Shown here in pieces: positions 10,134-18,551 of a stretch of 64,000 nt of DNA. This DNA comes from Bog-532 sp963775825 (GTDB lineage Bacteria > Actinomycetota > Actinomycetes > Streptosporangiales > Streptosporangiaceae): contig CAVZKY010000043.1 in NCBI GenBank assembly GCA_963775825.1, forward strand, positions 62,001 through 126,000, given 5' to 3'. The notes beneath the pieces were generated by a model. It was not told the DNA's origin. It made no database searches and worked only from the letters and a program-made list of their open reading frames with translations. The position numbers and the translations under genes are program-made. How positions within the stretch are numbered: the first letter of the stretch is position 1; each line of letters opens with the position of its first letter.

Positions 10134-11243
10134 TTACTCGGCGCCTTCGGCCGACTCGGCGGAGCTGGCCGCGCCAACCGGCTCGCCCTGCTCGGCAGGG
10201 ATACCGTTCGCCTCGGCCGGGGTACCGTTCGCCTCGGCCGGAGTGCCGTTCACCTCGGCCGGAGTGCCGTTCACCTCGGCCGGGGTGCCGTTCGCCTCGG
10301 CCGGGGTGCCGTTCGCCTCGGCCGGGGCGCTGACCTCAGCCGGGGCGCTGACCTCAGCCGAAGCGTCCGCAGCCGGAACAGCCTCCGCGGGGGCGTCCGC
10401 GACGGGGGCAGCCTCAGCCGTGGCGTCCGCAGCCGCCTCGGGCTGGGGGCTCCCGCTTTCGGCCAGTTCCCGCTCCCACTCGGCCAGCGGCTCCTCGCTG
10501 CCGACCTCGGGACGGTCGGCGGAGGGCTTCTCCTCGCCGTCGGCGGCACCGGCCCGCGCGATGAGGCCGTCGGCCACCGCGTCGGCTACCACCCTGGTCA
10601 GCAGCGCAACACTGCGGATGGCGTCGTCATTCCCGGGGATCGGGTAGTTGACCTCGTTGGGGTCACAGTTGGTGTCGAGGATCGCGACGACCGGGATGCC
10701 GAGCTTGCGGGCCTCGCTGACCGCGATGTGCTCCTTCTTGGTGTCGACCACCCACACCGCGCTCGGGACCCGCGCCATGTGCCGGATCCCGCCGAGCGTG
10801 CGGTCGAGCTTGTCGCGCTCGCGGCGCAGGTGCAGCAGCTCCCGCTTGGTCATGCCGGAGCCGGAAACGTCGGCAAAGTCGATCTCCTCCAGCTCCTTGA
10901 GCCGCTGGAGACGCTTGAAGACGGTCGAGAAGTTGGTCAGCATGCCGCCCAGCCAGCGCTGGTTAACGTACGGCATTCCCACCCGCCCGGCCTGCTCGGC
11001 GATGACTTCCTGGGCCTGCTTCTTGGTGCCGACGTACAGGATCGTGCCGCCGTGGGCGACGGTCTCCTTGATGAACTCGTACGCGCGGTCGATGTAGTCG
11101 AGGGACTGCTGGAGGTCGATGATGTAGATGCCGTTGCGCTCGGTGAAGATGTAGCGCTTCATCTTCGGGTTCCAGCGCCGTGTCTGGTGCCCGAAGTGAA
11201 CGCCGCTCTCCAGGAGCTGCTTCATGGTGACGACCGGAGCCAT
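10134..11243 (-). CDS. rpsB: Small ribosomal subunit protein uS2 with long repeat-containing C-terminal tail
   Basis: Residues 1-235 are a normal S2: VTMKQLLESGVHFGHQ at the N terminus, TERNGIYIIDLQQSL, GTILYVGTKKQAQ, QRWLGGMLTNF, and IPVVAILDTNCDPN. E. coli S2 has 241 residues, whereas this protein has about 369. The extra ~130 residues are acidic/Ala-rich and end in six copies of a 21-base unit encoding NGTPAEA or NGTPAEV (about 10198-10324). I chose ATG 11243 (MAPVVTMKQ) because it matches family starts; the frame stays open upstream to 11522 without S2 homology. It is the first gene of rpsB-tsf. Confidence 0.96.
   Translation of the reverse strand: MAPVVTMKQLLESGVHFGHQTRRWNPKMKRYIFTERNGIYIIDLQQSLDYIDRAYEFIKETVAHGGTILYVGTKKQAQEVIAEQAGRVGMPYVNQRWLGGMLTNFSTVFKRLQRLKELEEIDFADVSGSGMTKRELLHLRRERDKLDRTLGGIRHMARVPSAVWVVDTKKEHIAVSEARKLGIPVVAILDTNCDPNEVNYPIPGNDDAIRSVALLTRVVADAVADGLIARAGAADGEEKPSADRPEVGSEEPLAEWERELAESGSPQPEAAADATAEAAPVADAPAEAVPAADASAEVSAPAEVSAPAEANGTPAEANGTPAEVNGTPAEVNGTPAEANGTPAEANGIPAEQGEPVGAASSAESAEGAE
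10198..10324 (-). repeat. 21-bp in-frame tandem repeat in rpsB tail
   Basis: Six copies of a 21-base unit (plus-strand form GGTACCGTTCGCCTCGGCCGG and variants) encode NGTPAE(A/V). They are followed by two 18-base variants coding SAPAEV. The unit is a multiple of three, so copy-number change would keep the frame. Confidence 0.85.
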
Positions 11244-11433
11244 GCCGGAGGTCCTTTCATCCCCGCGCCCGCGCCCGGAGGCGCTGACGCTACTCGGTTT
11301 GCTTCCTGGCGCCCGTACGCACCTGCGGTGGGCCTGGTCAGGCCCACGGACCGAGCGGTGCGCACCAGCGGGGACCTCACGGATCCCGGCTGGCCAGCGG
11401 GCGCGCGAACTATGGCCTCCTAACGGGCACGCT

Positions 11434-11464
11434 CGTATGCGAGCCTTCTGGTGGCCTCCGTCAA
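11434..11464 (-). promoter_or_regulatory. rpsB: Candidate rpsB promoter
   Basis: On the minus strand, TTGACG (11464-11459) is followed 19 bases later by CATACG (11439-11434), about 190 bases upstream of the rpsB ATG. The -35 match is good, the spacer is long and the -10 is weak. The rest of the 11244-11828 gap shows no convincing gene on either strand. Confidence 0.3.
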
Positions 11465-11828
11465 GTCTACTGCCCAATATGCGGGACCGCCCCGCGACGG
11501 CGGTGACGCAGACCGCAGGCACCGGAAACGGCGGGACCCCCCGGGCCGGCGGCAGTACCGCAGCCGGCCCGTGGCCAGCTCGCCGCCCGCCGCGATCACG
11601 TTCGCGAGGCCCGCGGGGCCGGCCATGCCGACTGATATGTTCCTTTCTGGAACAACTGCGGCCGAGTGCACGGCATGCCGCCTGGCTGATGCCGGTTGAC
11701 GGTAACGCTGATCGGCACGGCTGATGCCCAGCGGCTGGACGGCGCCCGGCCTACCGGGGTGTCTGGCTAGCCCGGAAGCGGCGGGCTAAACAGGACGTCA
11801 GGCGGAGACGACGCGGGCGGGTGCCAGG

Positions 11829-13136
11829 ATGAGCAGTCAGCCGGGTGGGCAGCCGGTCAACTGGGCGCGCAATGTGGTGTTCGGCAGCAAGGAGCTGCGT
11901 TCGCCGTCCAGCGTGGCGGAACTTCAGGAGATCGTGCGCGGCAGCGACCGGGTGCGGGCCCTCGGCAGTGCTCATTCGTTCAACCGGATCGCCGACACCA
12001 CCGGAGTGCTCGTGGCGACCTCCAGTCTGCCGCCGGTGGTGGAGGTCCGCCCGGACGGGACGGCCGTCCGGGTCGCCGGCGGGGTGCGCTACGGGGAGCT
12101 GGCCCAGCAGTTGTGGGCGGCCGGCTACGCCCTGCGTAACCTCGGGTCGCTGCCGCACATCTCGGTCGCCGGGGCGTGCGCGACCGGCACGCACGGCTCC
12201 GGGAACGCCAACCAGAGCCTGGCGGCCTCGGTGACCGCCCTGGACATGGTGACCGCGGACGGCGGCCTGGCCCGGCTGGAGCGGGGCAGCCCGGACTTCG
12301 CCGCCGCCGTCGTCGGGCTGGGCAGCCTCGGCATCGTGACGACGATGGAGCTGGAGATCGTCCCGGCGTTCGAGGTCCGGCAGTTCGTGTACGAGGACCT
12401 GCCGTTCGGGCGGATCGTGAGCCACTTCGACGAGATATTCAGCAGCGGCTACAGCGTCAGCGTGTTCACCGACTGGCGTGGCGATCCGGGTAACAACCGG
12501 GTGTGGCAGAAGCAGCGGATCCCTGGGAATTCCGGGGATTCGCCGGATGACGGGACCTCCGGGGCGGGTGACGGTGCGGCGGAGTGGCAGGGCGGCCGGC
12601 TAGCTGACGGCCCGCGCCATCCGGTCCCCGGTATGGCCCCGGACAACGCCACCGAGCAGCTGGGTATCCCTGGCCCGTGGCAGGAGCGGCTGCCGCACTT
12701 CCGCCTCGCGTTCACCCCCAGCAGCGGGGAAGAACTGCAGACCGAGTATCTGCTCCCCCGCGAGCTGGCCGGCGCGGCCATCGAGGCGCTGGCCCCCCTC
12801 GGCGATCGCATTGCCGCTGTGCTGCAGATCAGCGAGATCAGAACGGTCGCCGCCGATGATCTGTGGCTGAGCATGGCCTCCGGCCGGGACTCGGTCGCGT
12901 TCCATTTCACCTGGATTCAGGACGACGCGGCCGTCACGCCTGTCGTCGCGGCGGTCGAAGCCGCGCTGGCTCCCTTCGCCGCGCGGCCGCACTGGGGCAA
13001 GGTGTTCGCCGTGGCGCCGGAGACCGTGGCCGGGCTGTACCCGCGCTGGGACGACTTCGCCGCCCTGCTGCCGCGGTACGACCCAGCCGGGAAGTTCCGC
13101 AACGAGTTCATCAACCGCTTCTTCCCGTCCGCTTAG
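11829..13136 (+). CDS. FAD-dependent alditol (xylitol)-type oxidase
   Basis: The protein resembles actinobacterial alditol oxidases of the vanillyl-alcohol-oxidase flavoprotein superfamily, which oxidise sugar alcohols such as xylitol or sorbitol to aldoses with release of H2O2. The N-terminal PP-loop FAD domain has RVRALGSAHSFNRIADT, where His49 corresponds to the covalent flavin-linkage His of AldO. It is followed by GSLPHISVAGACATGTHGSG and VVGLGSLGIVTTMELEI. The C-terminal ALO domain ends with HWGKVFAV and FRNEFINRFFP. An insertion of about 50 Gly/Ser/Asp-rich residues interrupts the substrate domain near residues 230-285. There is no signal peptide. It sits alone between rpsB and xerC, where many actinobacteria carry an M23 peptidase gene, and runs against the flanking genes. 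Confidence 0.85.
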   Translation: MSSQPGGQPVNWARNVVFGSKELRSPSSVAELQEIVRGSDRVRALGSAHSFNRIADTTGVLVATSSLPPVVEVRPDGTAVRVAGGVRYGELAQQLWAAGYALRNLGSLPHISVAGACATGTHGSGNANQSLAASVTALDMVTADGGLARLERGSPDFAAAVVGLGSLGIVTTMELEIVPAFEVRQFVYEDLPFGRIVSHFDEIFSSGYSVSVFTDWRGDPGNNRVWQKQRIPGNSGDSPDDGTSGAGDGAAEWQGGRLADGPRHPVPGMAPDNATEQLGIPGPWQERLPHFRLAFTPSSGEELQTEYLLPRELAGAAIEALAPLGDRIAAVLQISEIRTVAADDLWLSMASGRDSVAFHFTWIQDDAAVTPVVAAVEAALAPFAARPHWGKVFAVAPETVAGLYPRWDDFAALLPRYDPAGKFRNEFINRFFPSA

Positions 13137-13248
13137 ACGGCCGCCGGGCGGCGGGATCTGCCGCGGCGGTCCCCGGGCAGCCTGTGCGACCCTGAAGACG
13201 CTGAGGTGATGCGGGCCGCAGGGCCGCGGCGGCCACCTGCCCGGCCGG

Positions 13249-14229
13249 TCACGCGCGGGGGTGGGCCTGGCGGTAACTGGCCTTGAGCCGGTCGGCCGAG
13301 ACGTGCGTGTAGATCTGGGTGGTCGCCAGCGAGGAATGGCCGAGCATCTCCTGGACACTCCGCAGGTCGGCGCCGCCCTCCAGCAGGTGGGTCGCGGCGG
13401 TGTGCCGTAGCCCGTGCGGACCGGTGTCGGTCGGCACCCCCGCCGCCCGGAGCCGCTCGTGCACCATCCGGCGGACGGTGCGGGGACCCACCCGGCCGCC
13501 GCGTACGCCGAGGAAAAGGGCGGCGCCGCTGGCCGCGGTCACCAGTACCGGCCGGCCCCCCTGCGCCCACTGGCTCACCGCGCGGACCGCGGGCAGGCCC
13601 ACCGGGACGGTGCGCTCCTTGCCGCCCTTGCCGAACACGCGCACCGTGCGCCGGCCGAGGTCGAGCGCCCCGGTATCCAGGCCGCAGAGCTCGCTGACCC
13701 GGATACCGGTGGCATACAGCAGTTCCAGGACCGCGGCGTCCCGCAGCGCGACGGCGGCCTCGGCCGGGGTGCGATCGGGCGGTGGCTGCTGGATATCGGC
13801 TGCGGAGGAGGCCAGCACGTCGGCGATCTCGCCCTGGCGGAGCACGTGCGGCAGCGCCCGGCGGACCTTCGGCGTCCCGAGCGCCGTCCCCGGGTCAGTG
13901 GCCAGCCAGCCACGACGGTGCGCGAACGCGGTGAAGGAGCGCGCCGCGGCCCCGCGCCGGGCCAGCGTCGCCCGCGACGCCCCGGCCGAATGCTGGCCGG
14001 CCAGCCAGCTCCGCAGCACGGGTGCGGTCAGCTCACCCGGCCCGCTGGCGCCGCACTGAGCAGCGTGCTCCAGCAGCGAGCGGGCGTCGCTGACGTAGCC
14101 GCGGACGGTGTGCGGCGACAAGCCCCGCTCGGCGGCGACATGGCGCTCGAATGCCGCCGTCGTCTCGTCGATCCACGCGGGCCCAGGCACACCTTCAGTC
14201 TCACCCGCCGTCCGTCCGTCCACTAGCAC
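13249..14229 (-). CDS. xerC: Tyrosine recombinase XerC-type
   Basis: A site-specific recombinase that would resolve chromosome dimers at dif. The N-terminal SAM-like core-binding domain starts at FERHVAAERGLSPHTVRGYV. The catalytic domain has all expected residues: Arg in TGIRVSELCGL, Lys in GKGGKERTVP, His-x-x-Arg in HGLRHTAATHLLEGG, His in LGHSSLATTQ and the nucleophile Tyr in IYTHVS. GTG 14229 gives 326 residues. The GTG opening VPGPAWIDETTAAFERH is closer to typical family starts and may be the real one. It lies 42 bases downstream of dprA. Whether it is XerC or XerD cannot be decided from sequence alone; the dprA-rpsB neighbourhood is where XerC usually sits. Confidence 0.9.
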   Translation of the reverse strand: MLVDGRTAGETEGVPGPAWIDETTAAFERHVAAERGLSPHTVRGYVSDARSLLEHAAQCGASGPGELTAPVLRSWLAGQHSAGASRATLARRGAAARSFTAFAHRRGWLATDPGTALGTPKVRRALPHVLRQGEIADVLASSAADIQQPPPDRTPAEAAVALRDAAVLELLYATGIRVSELCGLDTGALDLGRRTVRVFGKGGKERTVPVGLPAVRAVSQWAQGGRPVLVTAASGAALFLGVRGGRVGPRTVRRMVHERLRAAGVPTDTGPHGLRHTAATHLLEGGADLRSVQEMLGHSSLATTQIYTHVSADRLKASYRQAHPRA

Positions 14230-14271
14230 CGGCCGCTAACACCGGGCCGCGTGTCGCGGGACCGGGCGGAG

Positions 14272-15732
14272 TTAGCTGGCTGACCGGCGCAGCCGCCAGC
14301 CGCGGGAACAGCGCTCGACGTAACCGCCTGCCGCGAGCAGGCCCAGTGACCGCACGGCCGCGTCCACGCTGAGGCACGCCGCGACCGCGATCGTGGCCGG
14401 GCCGGCCCCGCGGACGGGTATGGCGTCGAGAACCGCGATGGCCTGGCCATCGAGCGCGTCCCGCGCCAGCAGCGGGCCAGGGCCGCGGCTGGGCCTGCCA
14501 GCCTGCGCCGTACCAGCCTGCGCCGTACCAGCCTGCGCCGTACCAGCCTGCGCCGTACCAGCCTGCGCCGTACCAGCCTGCGCCGTACCAGCCTGCGCCG
14601 TGCCCGTCTCACTCTGGCCCGGGGCTTCTGGCCAGAGGCTCTCCTGGAAAGAGACATGCCCAGGGACCCCCGGCCGGGGCGGGCCCGGGCTGTCGCCTGG
14701 TGCACCAGATACGCGGTCCAGGTCCGATTCGCCCAGTGGCGTCAGCATCTCCACGACGTCCCCCGCGCCGGTCACGCACACCGCGCTCCACTCCCGCATG
14801 ACCTGGTGACAGCCAGCCGACACGGCCGACGTCACGGGGCCGGGCACCGCCATGATCGGACGGCCCAGGTCCCTGGCGTGCCGGGCGGTGTTCAGGGCGC
14901 CGCTGCGCAGGCCGGCTTCGACCACGACAGTGCCCCGGGACAGCGCCCCGATCACCCGGTTCCGGATGAGGAAACGGCGCCGGGTCGGCGTCCGGCCGGG
15001 CGGCCACTCACTGACCAGGACTCCCTGGGCCGCGATGGCGGTCAGCAGGTCAGCGTGGCCGGCTGGATAGGCCACGTCCACCCCGCAGGCCAGGACCGCG
15101 ATGGTCACCCCGTCCGCGGCCAGGGCACCTCGGTGCGCGCAGCTGTCGATGCCGTACGCCCCACCCGATACCACGGTCCAGCCGCGCTCGGCCAGCGCGG
15201 CGGCCATCTCGGTGCCGACGTGCGCGCCGTAGGCTGTCGCGGCGCGGGCGCCCACGATGGAGACCGACCGCAGGCAGCAGTACCGCAGGTCGGCCTCGCC
15301 GCGCAGCCACAGCGCATACGGGCGCCCCAGGCCCAGCATGTCCAGCTGCGTGGGCCATTCCGGTTCGCCCGGGCAGACCAGCCGGATGCCGTCCCGGTGA
15401 AATCCGGCCAGGTCCATCTCGGCAGGGACGCTGCCGAGCCGCGTGCGCCAGGTCCCGAAGGCGTGCTCCAGTCGCGCGGTATCGGCCCGGCTGCGCCCGC
15501 CGGGCCGCCCGGTCCCCCGGATCGCGTCCCAGCACCGTGCAGGTACCGCCGGGAGGCGCCTCGCCGCGACCGCCGCGACAAGGTCGGCCGGAGTGCTGAC
15601 CTGCAGCAGGGCCCCCAGCACCGGATCGCCGGGCTCAGCCAGGTAGGTGAGGACGGCCCGCGCAACGCGGTCCTGGTCAAGGGCGGCGATCAATTCACCA
15701 CCCCCAGCCACAGGCCGAGGGCATAACCGCAT
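14272..15732 (-). CDS. dprA: DNA-processing protein DprA
   Basis: DprA binds single-stranded DNA and loads RecA during natural transformation. The Rossmann-like core is complete: VSIVGARAATAYG, VVSGGAYGIDSCAHRGAL, VLACGVDVAYPAGH, LVSEWPPG, FLIRNRVIGALSRGTVVVEA, GALNTARHARDLGRP and VPGPVTSA. A C-terminal winged-helix-like domain follows a linker in which the five-residue unit GTAQA is repeated seven times (14496-14601). The start is uncertain: ATG 15732 overlaps the end of comM by 43 bases, while TTG 15693 overlaps the comM stop codon directly (TTGA) and has a G-rich ribosome site. It lies in a yraN-comM-dprA-xerC order, usual in actinobacteria. Confidence 0.92.
   Translation of the reverse strand: MRLCPRPVAGGGELIAALDQDRVARAVLTYLAEPGDPVLGALLQVSTPADLVAAVAARRLPAVPARCWDAIRGTGRPGGRSRADTARLEHAFGTWRTRLGSVPAEMDLAGFHRDGIRLVCPGEPEWPTQLDMLGLGRPYALWLRGEADLRYCCLRSVSIVGARAATAYGAHVGTEMAAALAERGWTVVSGGAYGIDSCAHRGALAADGVTIAVLACGVDVAYPAGHADLLTAIAAQGVLVSEWPPGRTPTRRRFLIRNRVIGALSRGTVVVEAGLRSGALNTARHARDLGRPIMAVPGPVTSAVSAGCHQVMREWSAVCVTGAGDVVEMLTPLGESDLDRVSGAPGDSPGPPRPGVPGHVSFQESLWPEAPGQSETGTAQAGTAQAGTAQAGTAQAGTAQAGTAQAGTAQAGRPSRGPGPLLARDALDGQAIAVLDAIPVRGAGPATIAVAACLSVDAAVRSLGLLAAGGYVERCSRGWRLRRSAS
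14496..14601 (-). repeat. 15-bp in-frame tandem repeat in dprA linker
   Basis: About seven nearly identical copies of ACCAGCCTGCGCCGT lie head to tail. On the coding strand they encode GTAQA repeats joining the DprA Rossmann domain to the C-terminal domain. Confidence 0.9.
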
Positions 15733-17297
15733 TCGTCGACCGTCGGGCGGTCCTTACCGGCCAGGTCGGCCAGGGTCCAGGAGACGCGCACTATTTTGTG
15801 GAGGCCGCGCGCGCTGATCTCGCCCAGCTCCATGGCGCGTTCCACCGGGGCGAGCGCATCCCGGCCGGGCGCATGCGACCGGCGCAGCTCCGAACCGGGA
15901 ACTTCGGCGTTGACCCGCCAGGGCGTGCCGGCGAGCCGCCGGGCCGCCCGGTGGCGGGCCTGGGCGACCCGCGCCGCCACGGTCGCGCTCGTCTCGGCGA
16001 ACCTCCGGTCGTTCAGCAGCTCGGCGCGGCCGACGGGCAGCAGCTCCACCTTGACATCTACCCGGTCGAGCAGCGGGCCGGACATGCGCCCAAGGTAGCG
16101 GCGCTTGGTCGCCGGGCTGCACGAGCACGCCGACCGTGGTGACGCCGCCGCCTTGGCGCACGGGCAGGGGTTGGCCGCCAGCACGAGGGTGAACCTGGCC
16201 GGGAAGCGGGCCGTGGTACCGCACCGGGCGATGACCACCTCGCCCGATTCGAGGGGCTGCCGCAGCGCGTCCAGCACGTCGCGGCCGAACTCGGGGGCCT
16301 CGTCCAGGAACAGGACGCCGCGGTGGGCGAGGGAGGCGGCACCAGGATGGATGACGCCACTGCCGCCGCCGACGATGGCCGCCTTCGACGCGGTGTGGTG
16401 CGGCCCGCAGAAGGGCGGGTCGGTCATCAGCGGCCGCCCGGCCGACAGCGTGCCCGCGACCGAGTGAATGGAGGTCACCTCGAGCGCCGCCTCGGTCTCC
16501 AGCCTTGGCAGAATCGTGGGTAGCCGCTCGGCCAGCATCGTCTTCCCGGCCCCCGGAGGCCCGAGCAGGGACAGGTGATGGCCGCCGGCGGCACAGATCT
16601 CGGCCGCCCGCCTCGCGACCGGCTGGCCCAGCACGTCGGAAAGATCCGGCGCCGGGGCGAGCGCAACAGCCGCTTTCCCGGGCCGGGCCCGGTGGGTCAC
16701 GGCCGGGCCGGGTGCGGCGGCACCGGGCAGCGTGCTGATGGTCCCGCCGGCCAGCTCCTCGACGGCCGGGCCGTCGCCGGGAGGCTTACCGCGCAGCCAC
16801 GTCAGCAGGGCCGCCAGGGTCGGGACCGACAGGACGCGCACGCCCGGGACCAGGGCGGCCTCCTGCGCGTTGGCCCGGGCCACCACAACGTCATGGAAAC
16901 CGGCCGCGGCGGCCGCGACCGCCGCGGGCAGCACCCCGCGTACCGGTCGCAGCTGGCCGTCGAGGCCGAGCTCACCGAGGAACATCATCTGGGCCAGGCC
17001 GGCCGCCGTGACCACACCGGCGGCGGCCAGCAAAGCGGTCGCGATGGCCAGATCGAAGCCGCTGCCCTGCTTGGGCAGGCTGGCTGGGGACAGGCCCACC
17101 GTGATGCGGCGCTGCGGCCACTGCTCGCCGCTGTTGAGGATCGCCGAGCGGATGCGGTCCCGGGCCTCCCGCAGCGCGGTGTCGGGCAGGCCGACCAGGA
17201 TGATGCCCACCAGCCCGTTGGCGATGTCGGCTTCGACCTCCACGAGATGACCGGCCACGCCGACGAGGGCGACCGAATGCGTCCGGGCCAGGGCCAC
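15690..17297 (-). CDS. comM: ComM/YifB-family Mg-chelatase-like AAA+ ATPase
   Basis: A hexameric AAA+ helicase family implicated in branch migration during transformation. It has the N-terminal Lon-S5-like domain (VEVEADIANGLVGIILVGLP; ILNSGEQWPQRRITVGLSPA), Walker A (LLGPPGAGKTML), Walker B (GVLFLDEAPEF), sensor/Arg-finger region (ARFTLVLAANPCPC), a CX(n)C region with AKAAASPRSACSCS, and a C-terminal Mg_chelatase_C domain. The length (535) is slightly above the family's ~505. GTG 17297 immediately follows the yraN stop, so translation is coupled. The stop overlaps the start of dprA. Confidence 0.93.
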   Translation of the reverse strand: MALARTHSVALVGVAGHLVEVEADIANGLVGIILVGLPDTALREARDRIRSAILNSGEQWPQRRITVGLSPASLPKQGSGFDLAIATALLAAAGVVTAAGLAQMMFLGELGLDGQLRPVRGVLPAAVAAAAAGFHDVVVARANAQEAALVPGVRVLSVPTLAALLTWLRGKPPGDGPAVEELAGGTISTLPGAAAPGPAVTHRARPGKAAVALAPAPDLSDVLGQPVARRAAEICAAGGHHLSLLGPPGAGKTMLAERLPTILPRLETEAALEVTSIHSVAGTLSAGRPLMTDPPFCGPHHTASKAAIVGGGSGVIHPGAASLAHRGVLFLDEAPEFGRDVLDALRQPLESGEVVIARCGTTARFPARFTLVLAANPCPCAKAAASPRSACSCSPATKRRYLGRMSGPLLDRVDVKVELLPVGRAELLNDRRFAETSATVAARVAQARHRAARRLAGTPWRVNAEVPGSELRRSHAPGRDALAPVERAMELGEISARGLHKIVRVSWTLADLAGKDRPTVDECGYALGLWLGVVN

Positions 17298-17654
17298 CTA
17301 GCCCACCCCCCGCACGTGCTCGATGGTGAAACCGCCCGATGCGTCGCGCGTGACGCCCACCATGTCGATCCGCACCTGGTCGAAGCGCACCCCGTGCGCG
17401 GTCAGCCAGCGCACCGCGAGCCGCCGCAGCCGGCTGCGCTTTAGGCGGCTGACCGATTCCAGCGGCGTCCCGTAGCGGGTGCCGGACCGGGTCTTGACCT
17501 CGCAGACGACAAACGTGTGACGGTCCACCGCCACGATGTCGATCTCGCCGTCGGCACAGCGCCAGTTCCGCTCGAGGATCCGGAAGCCTTCGGCCTGCAG
17601 GTAATCGGCCGCGGCCTGCTCGCCGCTGCGGCCGAGGACATCCTTGGCCCGCAT
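17298..17654 (-). CDS. YraN family (UPF0102) endonuclease-like protein
   Basis: A 118-residue protein of the conserved UPF0102 family with a restriction-endonuclease-like fold: GRSGEQAAADYLQAEGF, RNWRCADGEIDIVAVD and VVCEVKTRSG, giving the D-(E)xK active-site pattern. Its exact role is not established; it is nearly always next to comM and rnhB, as here. ATG 17654 is chosen because GGAGG lies eight bases upstream; two GTG codons just before it are alternatives. Confidence 0.9.
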   Translation of the reverse strand: MRAKDVLGRSGEQAAADYLQAEGFRILERNWRCADGEIDIVAVDRHTFVVCEVKTRSGTRYGTPLESVSRLKRSRLRRLAVRWLTAHGVRFDQVRIDMVGVTRDASGGFTIEHVRGVG

Positions 17655-17839
17655 GGTCACCACCTCCGGTTACGACGATCGCCGGAGCCGGCGGGATGAG
17701 GACGGGACCGCAGCATCGCTGTGGGTAACCAGGCCGGCAGGCCCGGGATGCTGTGGAGGGAACGGCTGAAATGTCGGTGGGCCGTGTTCCGATGATTGGG
17801 GGGATCAGCGGCTTGTGCCGTTCGGGCCGGTGCCAGGAC

Positions 17840-17915
17840 CCGAGTGACCCCCAAGCGGGTGCCCCCAAGCGGGTGCCCCCACGCGGGTGCCCCCACGCGG
17901 GTGCCCCCACGCGGC
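17840..17915. repeat. 15-bp intergenic tandem repeat
   Basis: About five copies of GCGGGTGCCCCCACG (first copies AAG instead of ACG) lie in the ~400-base gap between yraN and the DUF2469 gene. I see no gene in the rest of that gap. Confidence 0.85.
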
Positions 17916-18061
17916 GGCCGCGGCCGGCAGGTAGTCGGAAATGAGCACAGCACCGAGGTCGGTCAGCACCACCCTTGCCAGCGAGGCAGGCAACGGTCGC
18001 TGTCCTAGCTCGCTGTGCGGCTCAGCAGCGTACGGTCCAGGCGGGCCAGGGTCAGCAGCTC

Positions 18062-18391
18062 CTAGGCCGAGAAGCCGGGCTTGTCTTCGGGGAGCTCCAG
18101 GTCGCTCTTGGCGAGCTCCTCGATGTTGACGTCCTTGAAGGTCACGACGCGGACGTTCTTGACGAACCGGGCGGGACGGTACATGTCCCAGACCCAGGCG
18201 TCCCGCATGACGACTTCGAAGAAGACCTCGCCGTTGTCGGAGTTGCGTACGTTCAGCTCGACCTCGTTGGTGAGGTAGAACCGGCGCTCGGTCTCGACCA
18301 CGTGGCTGAACAGGCCGACGACATCGCGGTACTCACGGTAAAGCTGCAGCTCCATCTCGGCTTCGTACTTCTCGAGATCCTCTGCGCTCAT
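18062..18391 (-). CDS. DUF2469-family protein
   Basis: A 109-residue, highly conserved actinobacterial protein of unknown function, recognised from MSAEDLEKYEAEMELQLYRE, FSHVVETERRFYLTNEVEL and WDMYRPARFVKNVRVVTFKD. It is acidic and soluble with no membrane segment. ATG 18391 follows a strong GGAGGG ribosome site. It normally lies, as here, between rnhB and yraN. Confidence 0.93.
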   Translation of the reverse strand: MSAEDLEKYEAEMELQLYREYRDVVGLFSHVVETERRFYLTNEVELNVRNSDNGEVFFEVVMRDAWVWDMYRPARFVKNVRVVTFKDVNIEELAKSDLELPEDKPGFSA

Positions 18392-18551
18392 GCCTACCCT
18401 CCGATCGCCGGTTGAAGGCGCTTGCCTGCCGCGCGCTCATCCGCGTGCCCCGTCCCGCGGATCCGCCCAGCCGAGCCTGTAGCGGATCAGCGCGCCAAAC
18501 TGAACCATGGGCCCATTCTCCTCTCCCCGCGCAGGTGGCGATGCCCCCAAT

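Noticed and set aside
17840..17915. CRISPR-like array
   Set aside because: The 15-bp units are directly adjacent with no spacers. The same holds for the other tandem arrays; no cas genes are present.
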